Source of the DNA: Pleurodeles waltl
Taxonomy: Eukaryota; Chordata; Amphibia; Caudata; Salamandridae
Reading direction: 5' to 3'
Length of the DNA: 64,000 bases
Assembly: GCF_031143425.1 (NCBI RefSeq)
Contig: NC_090445.1
Coordinates: 1,196,694,691-1,196,758,690 of the forward strand
A program made the position numbers and the translations under genes. The notes beneath the pieces were generated by a model. It searched no databases and was not told the origin of the DNA. It worked only from the letters and a program-made list of their open reading frames with translations. Positions 11,961-22,950 of this stretch are shown here, one piece after another; positions within the stretch are counted from its first letter, which is position 1, and the number at the start of each line of letters is the position of its first letter.

Positions 11961-12716
11961 TGGCACTTCTGGGAGTTCCAGGGACATGCTAAGTACTCTA
12001 GCCATTCAATGTCATGTGCAGTATTCCCAATCTCGTCCCTTACACGTCAGGTGCCATTCACTAGATAAAGTTAAGAAAGTAAACAAGATTTAGAGGTAGG
12101 ATGTTGGGGTAACGGAACAAATGTGAAGCTCGAATGATCAAGATTCAAGTTTGGATTGTTTTTATCTTTTCAAATTAGACAACTAAAAGATGCAATCATT
12201 TTCACATCTAAAATGATCATTAATTTGCGGTTTCTTTTCTTGGGTAAGATTGGGTGCCAATGCTTTTTTTAAACGTTAAGTGATGTTATGCATTCTGATA
12301 ACTACGCCAGAACCAAACTAGAATTACAAGTTATGCAATGAGGAAAGCATGCGCAAATTCTGAACAAACCTATACAATAAAATATCAACGGAAATATAAT
12401 TTGCACCATGAGCAAAAATACATGGAACACTTCCTCTTGAAATTTACAGAAGAAGCAAAACAAAAGTTAAAATGCACTTTTCTATATACTGGTTACTTTC
12501 CCTGAATAATATAAAAGAGTTTTTTTTAGAGAAACGATTTTAAAACACCCCTACACAAGACCTTGAAAAACTAATACCACTGTTTAGCTAAAACTTTCAC
12601 ACAAACACCACCCATCTAGTTTACCACAACAGTAACAGCAGTAGTTAGCACCACAAACACCAAACCATAAAATATATATTGTGCAAATTCATAGTCGCCG
12701 ATAAACTGCATCAAAA
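11961..12716. other. SORBS1 intron, no recognisable feature
   Basis: AT-rich spacer between the L1 fragment and the second family-A TIR element. I saw no family motif. Some of its left edge may still belong to the L1 fragment. Confidence 0.3.
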
Positions 12717-12821
12717 TGCCAGATTTACAAAAATGCAATTTTGCATTTCTTAAACAACGATTTCATAGAAATCTCTATTTAAGAAATGCAAATTGCAATG
12801 TACAAAGATACTGATTTACTA

Positions 12822-13116
12822 ATGGACATAGGTAAACTGAAGAAGCTTCAACTGAGCATTTTGAGAAACTCACCTTCCATATTTCAGGACGTGAGCCCAT
12901 TCAGGATCCGTTAACTCTTCCCTCAGGTCTTTGTTCCATTTCATTTGTAAAGACACTAAATCTTTAGCCCGGGTGTCCCGCATGGCCTTATATTAAAAAC
13001 TAATAGAGCTTTGCCCTGTCCCCCAAGTGAAAAGGATCTGTGTCAGTGCATAGTCCTCTGGTTCCACCCCAAGTAAGCATGATTACTTTGGATAATGCTG
13101 CACAGATCAAGAATTG
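12822..13116 (-). pseudogene. 295-bp internal L1 ORF2 segment inside a TIR element
   Basis: This stretch matches 11248-11541 almost end to end, with about 19 differences by eye (roughly 93% identity). Both ends lie inside the L1 sequence: there is no poly-A and no 3' end. The flanking sequence on both sides is family-A TIR element. It was therefore not inserted by normal L1 retrotransposition. Gap repair or template switching from the neighbouring L1 is more likely. Confidence 0.7.
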
Positions 13117-13517
13117 GAGATCTCTTAGGAAATCTCTATTAAGAAATCCCATTGAATTTGAGACAATGGGCCGGTTTTGCATTTCCCAAATAGCAATTTC
13201 TTACTATGAATTTGCTATTTAGGAAATGAAAAACCAAGGATGGCAATGAGCAAAGGCCTCCCTTGGTGCACCCCAAAAATCTGGGTGCCCCTGTAGAGCA
13301 CACATATGCCCAAGGGGCATGTGTGTGCTTTACTGAAATTTAAAAAAGCACTTTGGGGTGCTACATTGCACCTGGTTACCATCGACTTCAAGTCAATGGT
13401 AATTACATCTCCTAAATGCATAAGTCGCATTTACGAAATGCATGGTACGTCAGAATGGGAACAGCAAATAGGAAAACCCTATTTGCAATTTCTTATTCTG
13501 GGAATCGCAAATTGCAA

Positions 13518-13699
13518 TTTAAATGGGCCGGTACTGTCCGGTACTGAGTACTGGCACTTTTTTATTTTGGGAGGGAAAATACCTGCACTTCTCAAGAAAA
13601 ACTGAATTCTTTTAATTGGAGAGCACCGACACTTCTCAGAACCAAACAGATACTCTTGTACAGAGTACATGCACTTCTATTTTTCAATTTCAAGCGCTG
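13518..13699 (-). mobile_element. hAT-type MITE, second copy, left end damaged
   Basis: It is the inverse of the 10363-10550 element. It starts near TTTAAATGGGCCGGTACTG and ends AATTTCAAGCGCTG, with the same CGGTACT repeats between. The terminal CAGTGC of the left end has been replaced by 'attgcaa', so no target duplication can be seen. It sits inside the 'ctaccccgt/agaaat' segment of the family-A element, so it is the younger insertion. Confidence 0.6.
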
Positions 13700-13835
13700 C
13701 ACGGGGTAGAAATCGCAATTTGCGATTCCTTAAAGGGTTTTGTACATAAGAAAAGACCATTTTGCATTTCTTATTAGCCTGAAATAGCAATTCGGACCAT
13801 TAAGAAATGCATACTAGCTTTGTATGTCTGTCCCA

Positions 13836-14329
13836 ACGTGTTTCAATCATCCATTGGACTCTCCTGGACGTTGGGCATTTTCCCGACAGGCTATCTAGGG
13901 GTGTGTGACCAGTGGTGATATAGGTTGTTTTGTGTTTATATGTCATTCAGTGGATGGGTTTTTGTATGAAACATAGTAGAGTGATATACACAATGCATAG
14001 GTGAAGAAATTCATTATGTGTGGGACAATGTATTTTTGTACACTGAACCTTTTGTATGTGAGCTACAGGAATTTTTCACACTATCCCTGTTTTTTCTACA
14101 CATTTAAAACATTCCCTGTGGGTAAAGCCTGTCACTTCTACACTATGAAGAAACAGGAGTGTCTGTGCTGTTTCACACAGTACTTAGCTACATACACCAT
14201 CTATGTTAGTTCTAAGTTTATAAGTGCTGTTAAGATGGAAAAATTATAACTAATCTTTGTTAATATCCTCAAAAGCAATGTGTTGTAGATAACAAAACCC
14301 CATTTTTGCAGAAACAATTATGGAAATGC
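13836..14329. other. SORBS1 intron, no recognisable feature
   Basis: The 82-codon open frame at 14001-14249 has no family motif and is probably chance. Nothing else was seen. Confidence 0.35.
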
Positions 14330-14730
14330 CCTGTTCTACATGCTCCTATACACCACATCAAGCGAAGATCCTAGATCTAGTTTTTCTCTACCTAGAGGGG
14401 CTTCCACCACAGCAGCTCTGAACTGGCACCACTGGCTCCCAATGCAGAATGACATTTATTTGTCTTTACTCTTGGCCCATAGGGCGTTCCACCAAGTAGG
14501 ATCTTGTTTCATCTTGAATAAACTGTGATGTTATGCCCCTCAAAGATCCCTACGTTCCACCAATGCTAATCTGTTAAAGGTCCCTTAGTTCAAGAAAATG
14601 TAAGCTGATGGTCAAGCATTCTCACTGCAGGCGGCTCAGCTCTGGAACAACCTGCCCTCCACTCTCCAAGCCATCTACCATCATCTTTCCTTCAGAAACC
14701 TCAGCTCCTCACAAAATATTGTGAGTTCAT
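14330..14730 (+). pseudogene. L2/CR1-like LINE, RT C-terminal fragment
   Basis: The translation gives ALNWHHWLP and LLAHRAFH, then RSLRSTNANLLKVP, ADGQAFSLQAAQLWNNLPS and HHLSFRN. This follows the usual C-terminal order of L2/CR1/Rex-like elements (LHWLPV...LLLTHRALH...RAFS.AA..LWN.LP). Frame changes between blocks make it a fossil. No 3' tail was found. Confidence 0.6.
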
Positions 14731-15590
14731 TCACAGCTCCTTATTTACGTTCCATTTAGCCATATCTTCTAGTTGCCTTCCAAGGTTGCAGTTGCGCTTT
14801 ATACATTTTATACGTTTAAATAATAGTGATGATAAATTGTGGGTCTCAGTGACATTTTGAATGACCACCCCTCACACTTATATGAAAACACCAGGCTTCC
14901 TCCCTGAGAGTCGCACCTACCACGAATGCAGCCAACAAGCAAACTTAACGTAAAAAATACACAAATCCTGATTGGGTGAATTGTGGTTCTGGCATTAACG
15001 GCCACCGATGAGTGCACAAGCGCCTAAGACTCAAAGAAAGGGAAATCATGTATTGATATTGATCTCATTTTTTTCAAGCGGTCCTCATCTGGGAGTAGCA
15101 GTTTTTAACATTTGAGTTGAGAGAATGAGGAGTGGCAGAAGCGGCCCCTTGGTTATATTCACACTGGCATACAGTGTAGGTGTGCACGCGCAGGGGGTTT
15201 TGGCATGTCACCTGGCAGCTCATATAGATGTGTCTTTAATTAAGTCATTAACATAGGTTGTGAAAGAGCATTGATTGAGGCTTGGGGAAACACCTTTTAG
15301 GCAGAACCTTCCAAAGGGCGAAGGAGGCATATTTGACATAAAATTGCCATTCTCAAAGGGGAGAGTTAAGAAGAGGTGTCAGTAGTAAATGGCAATTGAA
15401 GGAAAACCTTAAAAGTTTGATTGGTGGGCAATGTGTTTTATTAATATAAAATATAAACCGTAATTCTGACGTGTCAATATTACATCATAATACTAGTAAT
15501 AATTGCGACTGGGTGCATAGTATTGCTTGCTGTAGGTTAGGACTGAGGTGTTTCTGTGCGCATGTGTTTGTCAATTTCTTCGGTGTTTGT
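14731..15590. other. SORBS1 intron, no recognisable feature
   Basis: About 860 bp with no motif or clear repeat that I could identify. Confidence 0.35.
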
Positions 15591-15605
15591 CTATGTCTGC
15601 GTGTC

Positions 15606-15641
15606 TGCCTGTGTGTGTGTGTGTGCGCGCGCGTGCGCACG
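15606..15641. repeat. (TG)n/(CG)n alternating purine-pyrimidine tract
   Basis: A TG dinucleotide run passes into GCGCGCGCGTGCGCACGCG. The continuous alternation is of the kind that can adopt Z-DNA. It lies about 520 bp upstream of the long SORBS1 exon. Confidence 0.75.
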
Positions 15642-15717
15642 CGGACCTGTTCTGGAACCATTAAAGAAATGATTGTGTGGCCACAATGCTTCCATCCGAC
15701 TCTTCCAGTGAGCACTA

Positions 15718-15882
15718 TGGGCCAGATGTACAAAGCCCTTTTGCATTTCTTAGCGGTCCAAATCGGTATTTCAGGCCATTAAGAAATGAAAAACGGCTTT
15801 TTCTAATGTAGAAAGGCCTTTAGGAAATCACAAATTGCGATTTCTATGCTGTAGAAATAGCAATTTACGACCTTCAGAATTT
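15718..15882 (+). mobile_element. TIR DNA element, family A, truncated copy 3
   Basis: It starts GGGCCAGATGTACAAAGCCC and follows the order of the 8868 copy ('gcatttctta', 'ggtcc', 'tttcaggcc', 'aggaaatcacaaattgcg'). Similarity stops near 15882 without a second terminus. Confidence 0.6.
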
Positions 15883-16163
15883 CTCATGGGAACATTTAAT
15901 GGAGATGAACTTGTTATACGGTGATATGATTAGAAATGTGAATGTTTTATCATCTCACATCATCTTGCACATGGACACTTGTTAAACCTGAGAATCAGAA
16001 GAACATTGTCTTTATTACATATTTTTGTACAGATTTGGGATTTAGACATCCGTAGTAGGCTGCTGTTATGCAACATTTGAAGAATAATCTGCTCATGTTT
16101 TTTTTTCATGTCAGTAGCTAATCCATTCTTAATTTGTTTCACATCTCCGTTCTTTCACGAAAG

Positions 16164-16976
16164 TCTTCCCCTCCCCCTCCCCCTCCCCCACCTCCTCCCA
16201 AAGAGGAAAGCTTTGCATGGCGCCCCCGCACTAACACTAAACTCACCTGCTTGCGGCCAGTTCCCATCATGGACTGTGTGTATCTGAGCGCGCCTAAACC
16301 CTATGCACAGCCGACTCCACCGACCACTAACAAACAGCACTTTTCATCACAATACGTCATTCACACTGGAGACCAAAGCTTTTCACCAGAGCATTCCAGA
16401 GCGGCACCTGCTTCAACAGCAGCCAGTGTGCCTGCCCAGGACAGCGTGCATGCTAAACAGACCCTTTCTGGCACTGGCTCCTTGTTATTAAACGCGTCAG
16501 TGCAGCGCCCACCCGGCCAGGAGCCTGACTGCCCAGAGAGCACTAGTGCTGGAATGCATTCCAGTCATGAGATTGTCACAGATAAAAAGGTCAGCAGTCT
16601 ATATGTGGCTTGTTTATCTAACAGCACTGGCCCAGCAGCATCTGAAAATTCCACAAGCATTGCACACGATAAAACACAGAGGGCCGAATTGGAAGCTGAT
16701 GTAACAAGAGCACCCGCCACAAACATTGTTTCCGCAATAATAGACACCGAAAAGTCTCCACCGCCTGTCCCTCCCCGACCACAGTCGCCCACCATCCTAA
16801 GCAAAGATGCAGTCGCCTATGATAACGGAGGCAGCTTCTGGACGCCATATCCTCTGCCGCGAGACATGGGACACACGGTGATGGCGTCAAAGGACGGTGC
16901 TGCCGGCGGGAAAATGTCTTCCAAGGAAATATATTCCCCATCCCAACAGAAGCACCCATCAAAGGCATACCGCATG
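16164..16976 (+). CDS. SORBS1: long, probably alternative SORBS1 exon, proline-rich
   Basis: After 'tctttcacgaaag' an 813-nt open stretch (271 codons) begins with SSPPPPPPPPPPK and ends ...SKAYRM before a GTACAT donor, which is a weak match to consensus. It starts and ends in phase 0, so it can be included between the exons ending at 5487 and starting at 17859, or skipped, without changing frame. It is rich in P, S and T. Near codon 197 it has PPPVPPRPQSP, a class II SH3 ligand (PxxPxR). A stop at 16119-16121 limits it upstream, and the frame runs on to 17150. Mammalian SORBS1 is heavily spliced and shorter forms lack such a block. I could not align this exon to a specific known isoform. It is probably disordered. 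Confidence 0.6.
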
Positions 16977-17858
16977 GTACATGTTTTCTTCATGACTCTC
17001 TGTGAATGTGCATATCAGTTGTCTGTTCAAAACAGAACCTCCCTAACACCACCCTCCGTTATTGCTGGTTTTCTTGTCTGCTTCCAGCTTCTTTTCTCAA
17101 CGTCTGTCAATGACAATCGACTCTTTCATTTGGGATGGGGCGTGAACTGAATATTGACTTATTTGCTGGATGAGGAGATGCTAAGTGGATGACTGAATGA
17201 AATTCTTGTTCTTTGCTCTTAACCCCAACAGTACTTCTTATAAGCATAGAGTGGCTGCACTTCAGGGGCCCCAAGTAAGATGTAGGAAGGATTTATTTAT
17301 TGAGATAACTACAATTCAGCAACCACGGAGGACGGATGTTGGTAAACATTCAGTGTGGTTCCCAGTGCTGCATATCCGTGGTCACTGGTCAGACATCTCA
17401 ACTGCAGAATGTGCTCACTCCCAAAGCTCTTGGTGGGATTGTTTTCATTTTATTGGTTTATAGTGTTAGAATTTTGTATAAACTACTGCCTCCCTAATTT
17501 ACATCCATCACAGTAATTACCTCCTTTCAACATCACGGTCTTGAACCTCCAAATAGCAGATGGGCTACTGTATTTAGAAAATGTAATGGTATTGCCAGGA
17601 TCTCACAATTGCCAGCTTTAATGCAAACAGCACATTTTAATTAATAGGTTTCAGAAAATGTTTTCAGTCAAACCATTTAAGTAAAATGTGAGCCAGAGAC
17701 TTGTGGGTTTGGAGCAGTTGTTTTGTTTTGCATCTTGGCAAAATATTGACATGTAATTAAAAGGAATCCATGTTGCAAATATATGTTTGGCATGTTATTT
17801 CACGAGTGCACTTGTATGAATTACCCCTCTGCATATAACAACACCTTATCTCCTGCAG
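16977..17858. other. short SORBS1 intron
   Basis: This 882-bp intron separates the long exon from the next constant exon and ends at 'tctcctgcag'. No repeat was recognised. Confidence 0.5.
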
Positions 17859-18218
17859 GATGCCACTTCCATCACAGCTCTGCCTGAGGTTATAGTAGTC
17901 CCACTGTACCAGGTTAATGCTGCCAGAGAGCAAGACGGCACCTCGAGCACTCCTCCGCCACCTCTGGTACCCGCTGGCCACATTTCAGCCTGCCCAGAAC
18001 CGGCCACTTCACCTTTGACTTTTCCTACACTCGATGATTTCATTCCCCCTCATCTGCAAAAGGGAGCACACCATAGCCCCGGCTCATCCAGCATTTCTTC
18101 CCCAGTTAATCTGCCTCTGACATCATGCTCGCCTCCACCTCCTTCATTGCCTCCTCCTGTAATGGAGGATTTACCCAGAACACTGGAACCAGGTGTCACA
18201 GGAGTCATCTCACGTACA
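17859..18218 (+). CDS. SORBS1: SORBS1 coding exon (conserved proline-rich block)
   Basis: This 360-nt, phase 0-0 exon lies between 'ttatctcctgcag' and a GTAAGC donor. It encodes DATSITALPEVIVVPLYQV, then SPLTFPTLDDFIPPHLQKG, a CSPPPPSLPPPVMEDL run and GVTGVISRT. The EVIVVPLY and LTFPTLDDFIPPHLQ strings are the strongest SORBS1 signatures in the window. In the shorter isoform this exon joins directly to the exon ending ...PEGKLL at 5487, as in the mammalian order. The encoded region is N-terminal to the SoHo domain and probably unstructured. Confidence 0.9.
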
Positions 18219-18584
18219 GTAAGCTGCTGATACCATACAGCGTCACTCCCTTTATCGTCATTGTAACCTGTATCCGGGCGCACTAAACTTTTGGGGATAG
18301 AGACTGCTTACTGCCAACAGCATGACAACTTGGGTCTGTCTTCGTGTCCTGTTTAGTGCATGCTCGGTATACCCGCAGAGCTGGTACATGTTGGGTTCCA
18401 TCACACATGCCCTTGGGCCTACCTCTTCAGCTTTCCCCACCTGCTGTTTCCTGACACGCAGGAAGTGTTTGCTTCTTACCTAAACTTGCTTTCGTTTTTT
18501 TTCTCTTGGGCTGTATGTATGACCGGCTTTTGTGCTTGCTGCCAGATATCACAAGAGTGTTAGCATTTAATCAACATAAACTGC

Positions 18585-18756
18585 CCGACTAGAAAGCGCA
18601 CGCTGCTCCGAGAGACAGTCAGCTAAATAGGCCTCGTGCGACCTTCCACGCGCCCTGCCAAGCGGCCTGCGCCGCATACTATTGGTTAAAGCCCACCTGT
18701 TTTGCATAGCTCTGGCGGGCTGCTGGCGTCATCCTGTCTAACGTCTCTCAAGCGAT
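18585..18756. promoter_or_regulatory. CpG-rich intronic patch, candidate regulatory element
   Basis: About 170 bp hold some fourteen CpG dinucleotides in an otherwise CpG-poor intron. There is an inverted CCAAT box (ATTGGTT) near 18680 and a TTTGCAT octamer-like word near 18700. It lies between two SORBS1 exons. It could be an enhancer, an alternative promoter or a repeat fragment. There is no direct evidence of function. Confidence 0.25.
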
Positions 18757-19140
18757 AGTACTGAAGATATTTTTCTGATATCCCTTATGAAGCCAGCTGC
18801 AGTAATCGGGTTTCAGTGTAAACTGCATGACATTTGCATGCCGTGGCTGCTTGCTGTGACAGGAATTCTGGTAAAGTGTGGTTATTTGTGTTGTTACTGC
18901 AGGGGTACCAGCGTCCCGGTACGTGTCACGTTTGGTGTGACATCTGCTCTTTCTTTACTCTTTTTTCCAGTCTTGTGATTGTGAAAGGAAAGTGTTTACT
19001 AATATGTTCCTAAACAGTTTCAATTACAATTTAAATATAGATCGAATTGTAAATGCTGAGGGCTTTGCTGTGTCCCTTTCTATTTTCAGCCTCACATCAT
19101 TATCCAGTTCACATCTGATGCTTTCGTTGTTGCTTTGTAG

Positions 19141-19282
19141 GAACCCGAGGTGAATGATGTGCCTTCCCCCAGTAGTGCCCTGGGGCCACATTCCTCATTT
19201 ACCCCAATAGGCAAGCCTTCCTCAGTGTATCCCTCGACCACAATTGTTAATCCTACCATAGTCCTTTTACAGCATAACAGAG
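19141..19282 (+). CDS. SORBS1: SORBS1 coding exon (STTIVNPTIVLLQHNR block)
   Basis: The 142-nt exon follows 'gttgctttgtag' and ends at a GTAAGG donor. It starts in phase 0 and ends in phase 1. It reads EPEVNDVPSPSSALG, then GKPSSVYPSTTIVNP and TIVLLQHNR. The last part is nearly invariant in SORBS1. The first half is divergent but has the right length to follow ISRT directly, so no exon seems to be missing from the preceding 922-bp intron. Confidence 0.9.
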
Positions 19283-19778
19283 GTAAGGAACATACTGTTT
19301 GTTTGTATGTCTGACTGATTGCTAGAGCCCTGCTGCTGCTTCGTCTCTTCCTGTAAAGTCCGAAATGTTTACAAGTAGAGGGCGACCACCAGTATATTCC
19401 GGATTCACAGTAGCTGTTAATTTAGTTTTTAATCTAGTTCTGTTTTCCCCACTCGCACGTTTTCAGAAAATGTAATCATTGCAACCTGGGCATTTGTCAC
19501 TATTAAGGGGGACATACTAATGAGCCCGTAGGGGTGGCACAAACGTGCACAAACACAGTGGCTATTTATTGGTCATTTGGCTATGGTTCTCGTCTCTTTA
19601 CAGCCGCCTCGGCTGTGATTACAACTAAAGGACTATCTGGAGGAGACCACGCAACTACACTGTGCACGCACACGCCTGTAGTTCTCTGGTCACGAATGAA
19701 TGCGACTACCCTGTTACGAGGTGGCCCTACCTAGCTTCAGCTTGATGAGAGAAAACCTCTTAAGTAGCTCCTGTATTA

Positions 19779-20048
19779 TAGTGCAACTTGCTTTTGCACC
19801 GGCACTTCAGTTTATGTTTACAGGCATGACTCAGGACTTTCCGCTGCAGATTTACTCCTGCCACTACAGGTGGCAGTACTGACCCACGAGGAGGTGTTTC
19901 TGAAAGTGGTAAATAGTGTCGGTCACACCAGCAGCTCCCGTTTGACGATTAATTGCTTTTCGGTAGCATCTGTGCATAGTGCGACCTGCTTCTGCACGAG
20001 CACTTTAGCTTATGTCCAGAGGTATGACGTAGGTCACTTCCCAGAAGC
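19779..20048. repeat. imperfect direct repeat, period about 199 bp
   Basis: 'agtgcaacttgcttttgcac' at 19779 and 'agtgcgacctgcttctgcac' at 19978 head two related stretches of about 70 bp (cactt-agttt-tatgt / cactt-agctt-tatgt, then ggcatgact / ggtatgacg). They are a diverged local duplication, with the second unit partly lost. Confidence 0.5.
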
Positions 20049-20261
20049 TGTAGTTACACCAATACAGGCGTCAACATGAATGTTGGATGAGGTGTTTTAA
20101 TCTCCGGTAAATTGTGAGCGTCTCTCGTGGCGCTCCTGCTGTGCAGTAGCGCCCAGGTAGCAGTAAGATCAACTGCTCCAAGCACATCTACCAGCCTAAT
20201 CAATAAATATACAGCGGAATGGGCAAGACACCCATCAATTAAGTTCTTATTCAGTCTTATT

Positions 20262-20455
20262 TGCAAAGTATTAGATCTTAAGCACCGGACACATTAAAGC
20301 CAGAGGACACGGCACTTATCAGAATGTTTAGAACACATTCTATTTTTTATCATTGTGTTCTCTCCTTTTCCCTCCTTCCGACCATTTATTAGTCCTATTC
20401 GCAAAGTAATAGATCTTAAGCTCTGGCAATGTTAAAGCTCGAGGATATTGCACTT
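20262..20455. repeat. imperfect direct repeat, period 139 bp
   Basis: 'gcaaagtattagatcttaag' at 20262 recurs as 'gcaaagtaatagatcttaag' at 20401. Both continue for about 54 bp with 'gttaaagc/attaaagc' and end 'tgcact/ggcact'. Confidence 0.6.
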
Positions 20456-22790
20456 TTTTTACAACATTTTATATAAACTTGTTTAATATTATGTTTTGTT
20501 TTATTTTCTTTTTATTTTAACTATATTATGTAAGGTTTTAATTAACTCTATCATGATTAATAAACTTAACATCATTGCAACTCGTGTCAAATAGTAAGTG
20601 TGGGTAATAAGTAAAAGGTGAATGCTAATTGACTGGTGAGCATAGTAAATACTGCGGCAGCATTAGCGCATAGAATGTGGCCAGCTCGCTTTAAACGACA
20701 ATCACAACAGGTGGACATGGGCTGTGCTCCCTTATACAGGACTGAAAGTCGTATGCCTATGTTAAAGTAAATGAGTAGTTTTATTCTAGTTCACACTGGC
20801 AGAGTGTTTTCATGTATAAAATCTGCCATTGTGATGCACGTCTTCTTAATAAGTCATAACAGAGACGCTTGACCTTGCATTCAATCCAAAGAATTCAATG
20901 CCTTCCTCTGAGGGGGCTTTATGAGACAGTGCTGAGGAGCTTCGGCAGAGCATAATGGGGTCTTCAGTGCTTTTACCTGGGCAGTTCTTATATGTTACAT
21001 ATATAGGGTTTATAATGCTGGTACTCAAAGCAGTTTTTCTAACAGCGGATTTGTTGCATATTTGAAGTCAATCAACACAATTGATGATAGTTGAACAATC
21101 TCATAACTCCACTATTCTTGCTCACACCACAACTCTTCAGCTGCATCATCACCCTTGAATGCATTTTTTTGTGGCACTGAATGTGTACTTTTGGCTACAA
21201 ATACACCGAGCAGTCTGTCATTTTGGATTTTGATGGTATTTTCAGATTTGACTAATACAGGTATATCTGCCAATACTGTTCAGACTATACACTATACATT
21301 ACATTTCTGCACGATATACATAAGACATCTAAGGTTAATATGTTATTTTACATTACTAGTTGTTCTTGTAGTTAAAGTGGGTTGATACGTCTTTTTTTCT
21401 GCCCAGATCCTCACTATTAGCATGGGATACTGCATATATAGCTCAATGTAGTGCAAATTAGACTTAGGAGAATCCACTTCATTGTTGAACTTCCTGCTTC
21501 CCGTTCACCTAATACAAGACTGGAATGAAAAAGGGACCCTTCTAGTTACTGGAGGCTCTTGTTATTGGCAGAGAACACTCATCCACCAGCAACACCCTAT
21601 TATCTGCTTCCTCGGCCCATTCCTCACTATACATCACACACTGCTTCCAAACCTGTCTGCCCTTTCTATCCTTGGATAGAATCCACCCATAAAGCACCTC
21701 ACTCCCTTTAGCACTTCCTGTATTTTTTTTGTGTGCCCTGTCACTTCCAGGGCTGTTGCATATGCATGGGGCAGTTGTCAATTTAGGTTTCGCCTGCATA
21801 TGCGTTTGCACGCTGTGCTTCCAAAATTTTTTATAGATAAAAAAATCTTAAAAGGGGCTTTGAACCCGCTTCTTGCTTACCTGAACTTACCATTGACTTA
21901 GTGCAACGTCACTCTAATTTACGTGCTTCTGATTGGCCAGCACGTCGTCTGCTTTCACTTCCTGCCCTCTTCTTTGCTGTTGGGTGGAGTTGGGAGGAAG
22001 TACTTCTTCCAGTCACTGCTGACTGGGTACTACTGCCAGTGTCCCTCCACTGGCCACATGCTTCCCAAGGTACTTTTTTTGTTTTACTTTCACAGTGTAC
22101 AGGGCTGTGTGAAGTATATCCTGAAGGTGGTCGGACTTCAAGTATTTTATTGCATTCCGTTTTTCCTCTTTAGTTACGTTCACGGTTGTGCTATGAGTCG
22201 GAGTAAAGTTGTTTATTGTTTTTGTCCCCTGCGTTTGCCCAGTTGTCCTATTAGTTCGAGTAATGTTGTTTACCGTTTTTCCACCCTGTGCGTGTTGCAC
22301 TTGCCCGGGATTTATTTGATTCATTTATGTGCACGCATATTTTGAAAGGCTTTCCTAATGATATCTTGCTGCAGGAAGGCTGCAATTACTTGTTGCTATG
22401 GGTGGCCTTCTATTTATTGCAGTTTAATGTAGAGCCAAATCGAGCCTAAGGAATAGTGGCACTTTATTTGAGCACGTTACATTACACATGCGTTCGTGCT
22501 CTGCCCTAAACCTGCATATAAGGCGATTACTGGGCCCAGATGATGGAACCCTAAAAGCTAGCCAGTGACTCAAGAAGAGACTTGTTAACACACCCATTTC
22601 GGCCCCAGCCCCTTCCGTCATACTCATATAAGATTAGCCTCAGAAAAGTTAGGTGTATGTCTCTGAGGCATGATTGTGTGACCATCACCCATGAGAGGTA
22701 CTTCCACATTTCTAATTGCTTAAGTAGCAGCTGAAGTTCCGCGATTTAACCACAGTGCTTTCTCTCTATCACTGCTTCAGTTCTATTTAG
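20456..22790. other. SORBS1 intron, possible unclassified repeats
   Basis: The part near 21850-22110 ('gaacccgcttcttgcttacc', then 'cttctgattggccagcacgt') is GC-richer and looks like dispersed-repeat sequence. Two overlapping open frames (21901-22173, 21923-22345) have no family motif. The rest is AT-rich and featureless. Confidence 0.25.
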
Positions 22791-22799
22791 TGTGTCTCA

Positions 22800-22950
22800 C
22801 TATAATGTGCCTTTCTTTCTCCTTCTTGTGGATTTTTCTCTTTATTGTACCTTTCACTCATCTAATTGTGCCTTCCTCTCTCTATGTTGCTCGTCTTTCT
22901 CTTTTTATTGTGCTCATCTCACTGTAATGTGCCTTTCTGTAAGAGCTTTC
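22800..22950. repeat. degenerate minisatellite of 'tgtgcctttct' words
   Basis: The words 'aatgtgcctttctttctcc', 'attgtacctttcactcatct', 'attgtgccttcctctctct' and 'aatgtgcctttctgt' follow at irregular 25-60 bp spacing. A related stretch occurs near 23400-23500. The array is too decayed to define a clean unit. Confidence 0.35.

Larger units (their letters stand above)
12717..13835 (-). mobile_element. TIR DNA element, family A, copy 2 (inverted)
   Basis: Read on the minus strand from 13835, this block starts GGGACAGACATACAAAGC, then repeats the order of copy 1: 'gcatttctta', 'ggtccgaatt', 'tttcaggc', 'aaccctttaaggaatcgc'. It also shares the GATGGTAA (minus-strand TTACCATC) block and the 'catccttggttt' segment. 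It is therefore an inverted relative of the 8868 copy about 3 kb away. It carries two guests: an L1 segment (12822-13116) and a hAT MITE (13518-13699). Confidence 0.6.

Noticed and set aside
18901..18916. Possible 16-nt micro-exon between 'ttgttactgcag' and GTACGT
   Set aside because: Its length breaks the 0-0 phase needed between the exons at 18218 and 19141, and the flanking exons already account for the whole conserved region.
21901..22345. Two overlapping frames of 90 and 140 codons
   Set aside because: Overlapping phases in a repeat-like, GC-richer block with no family motif.
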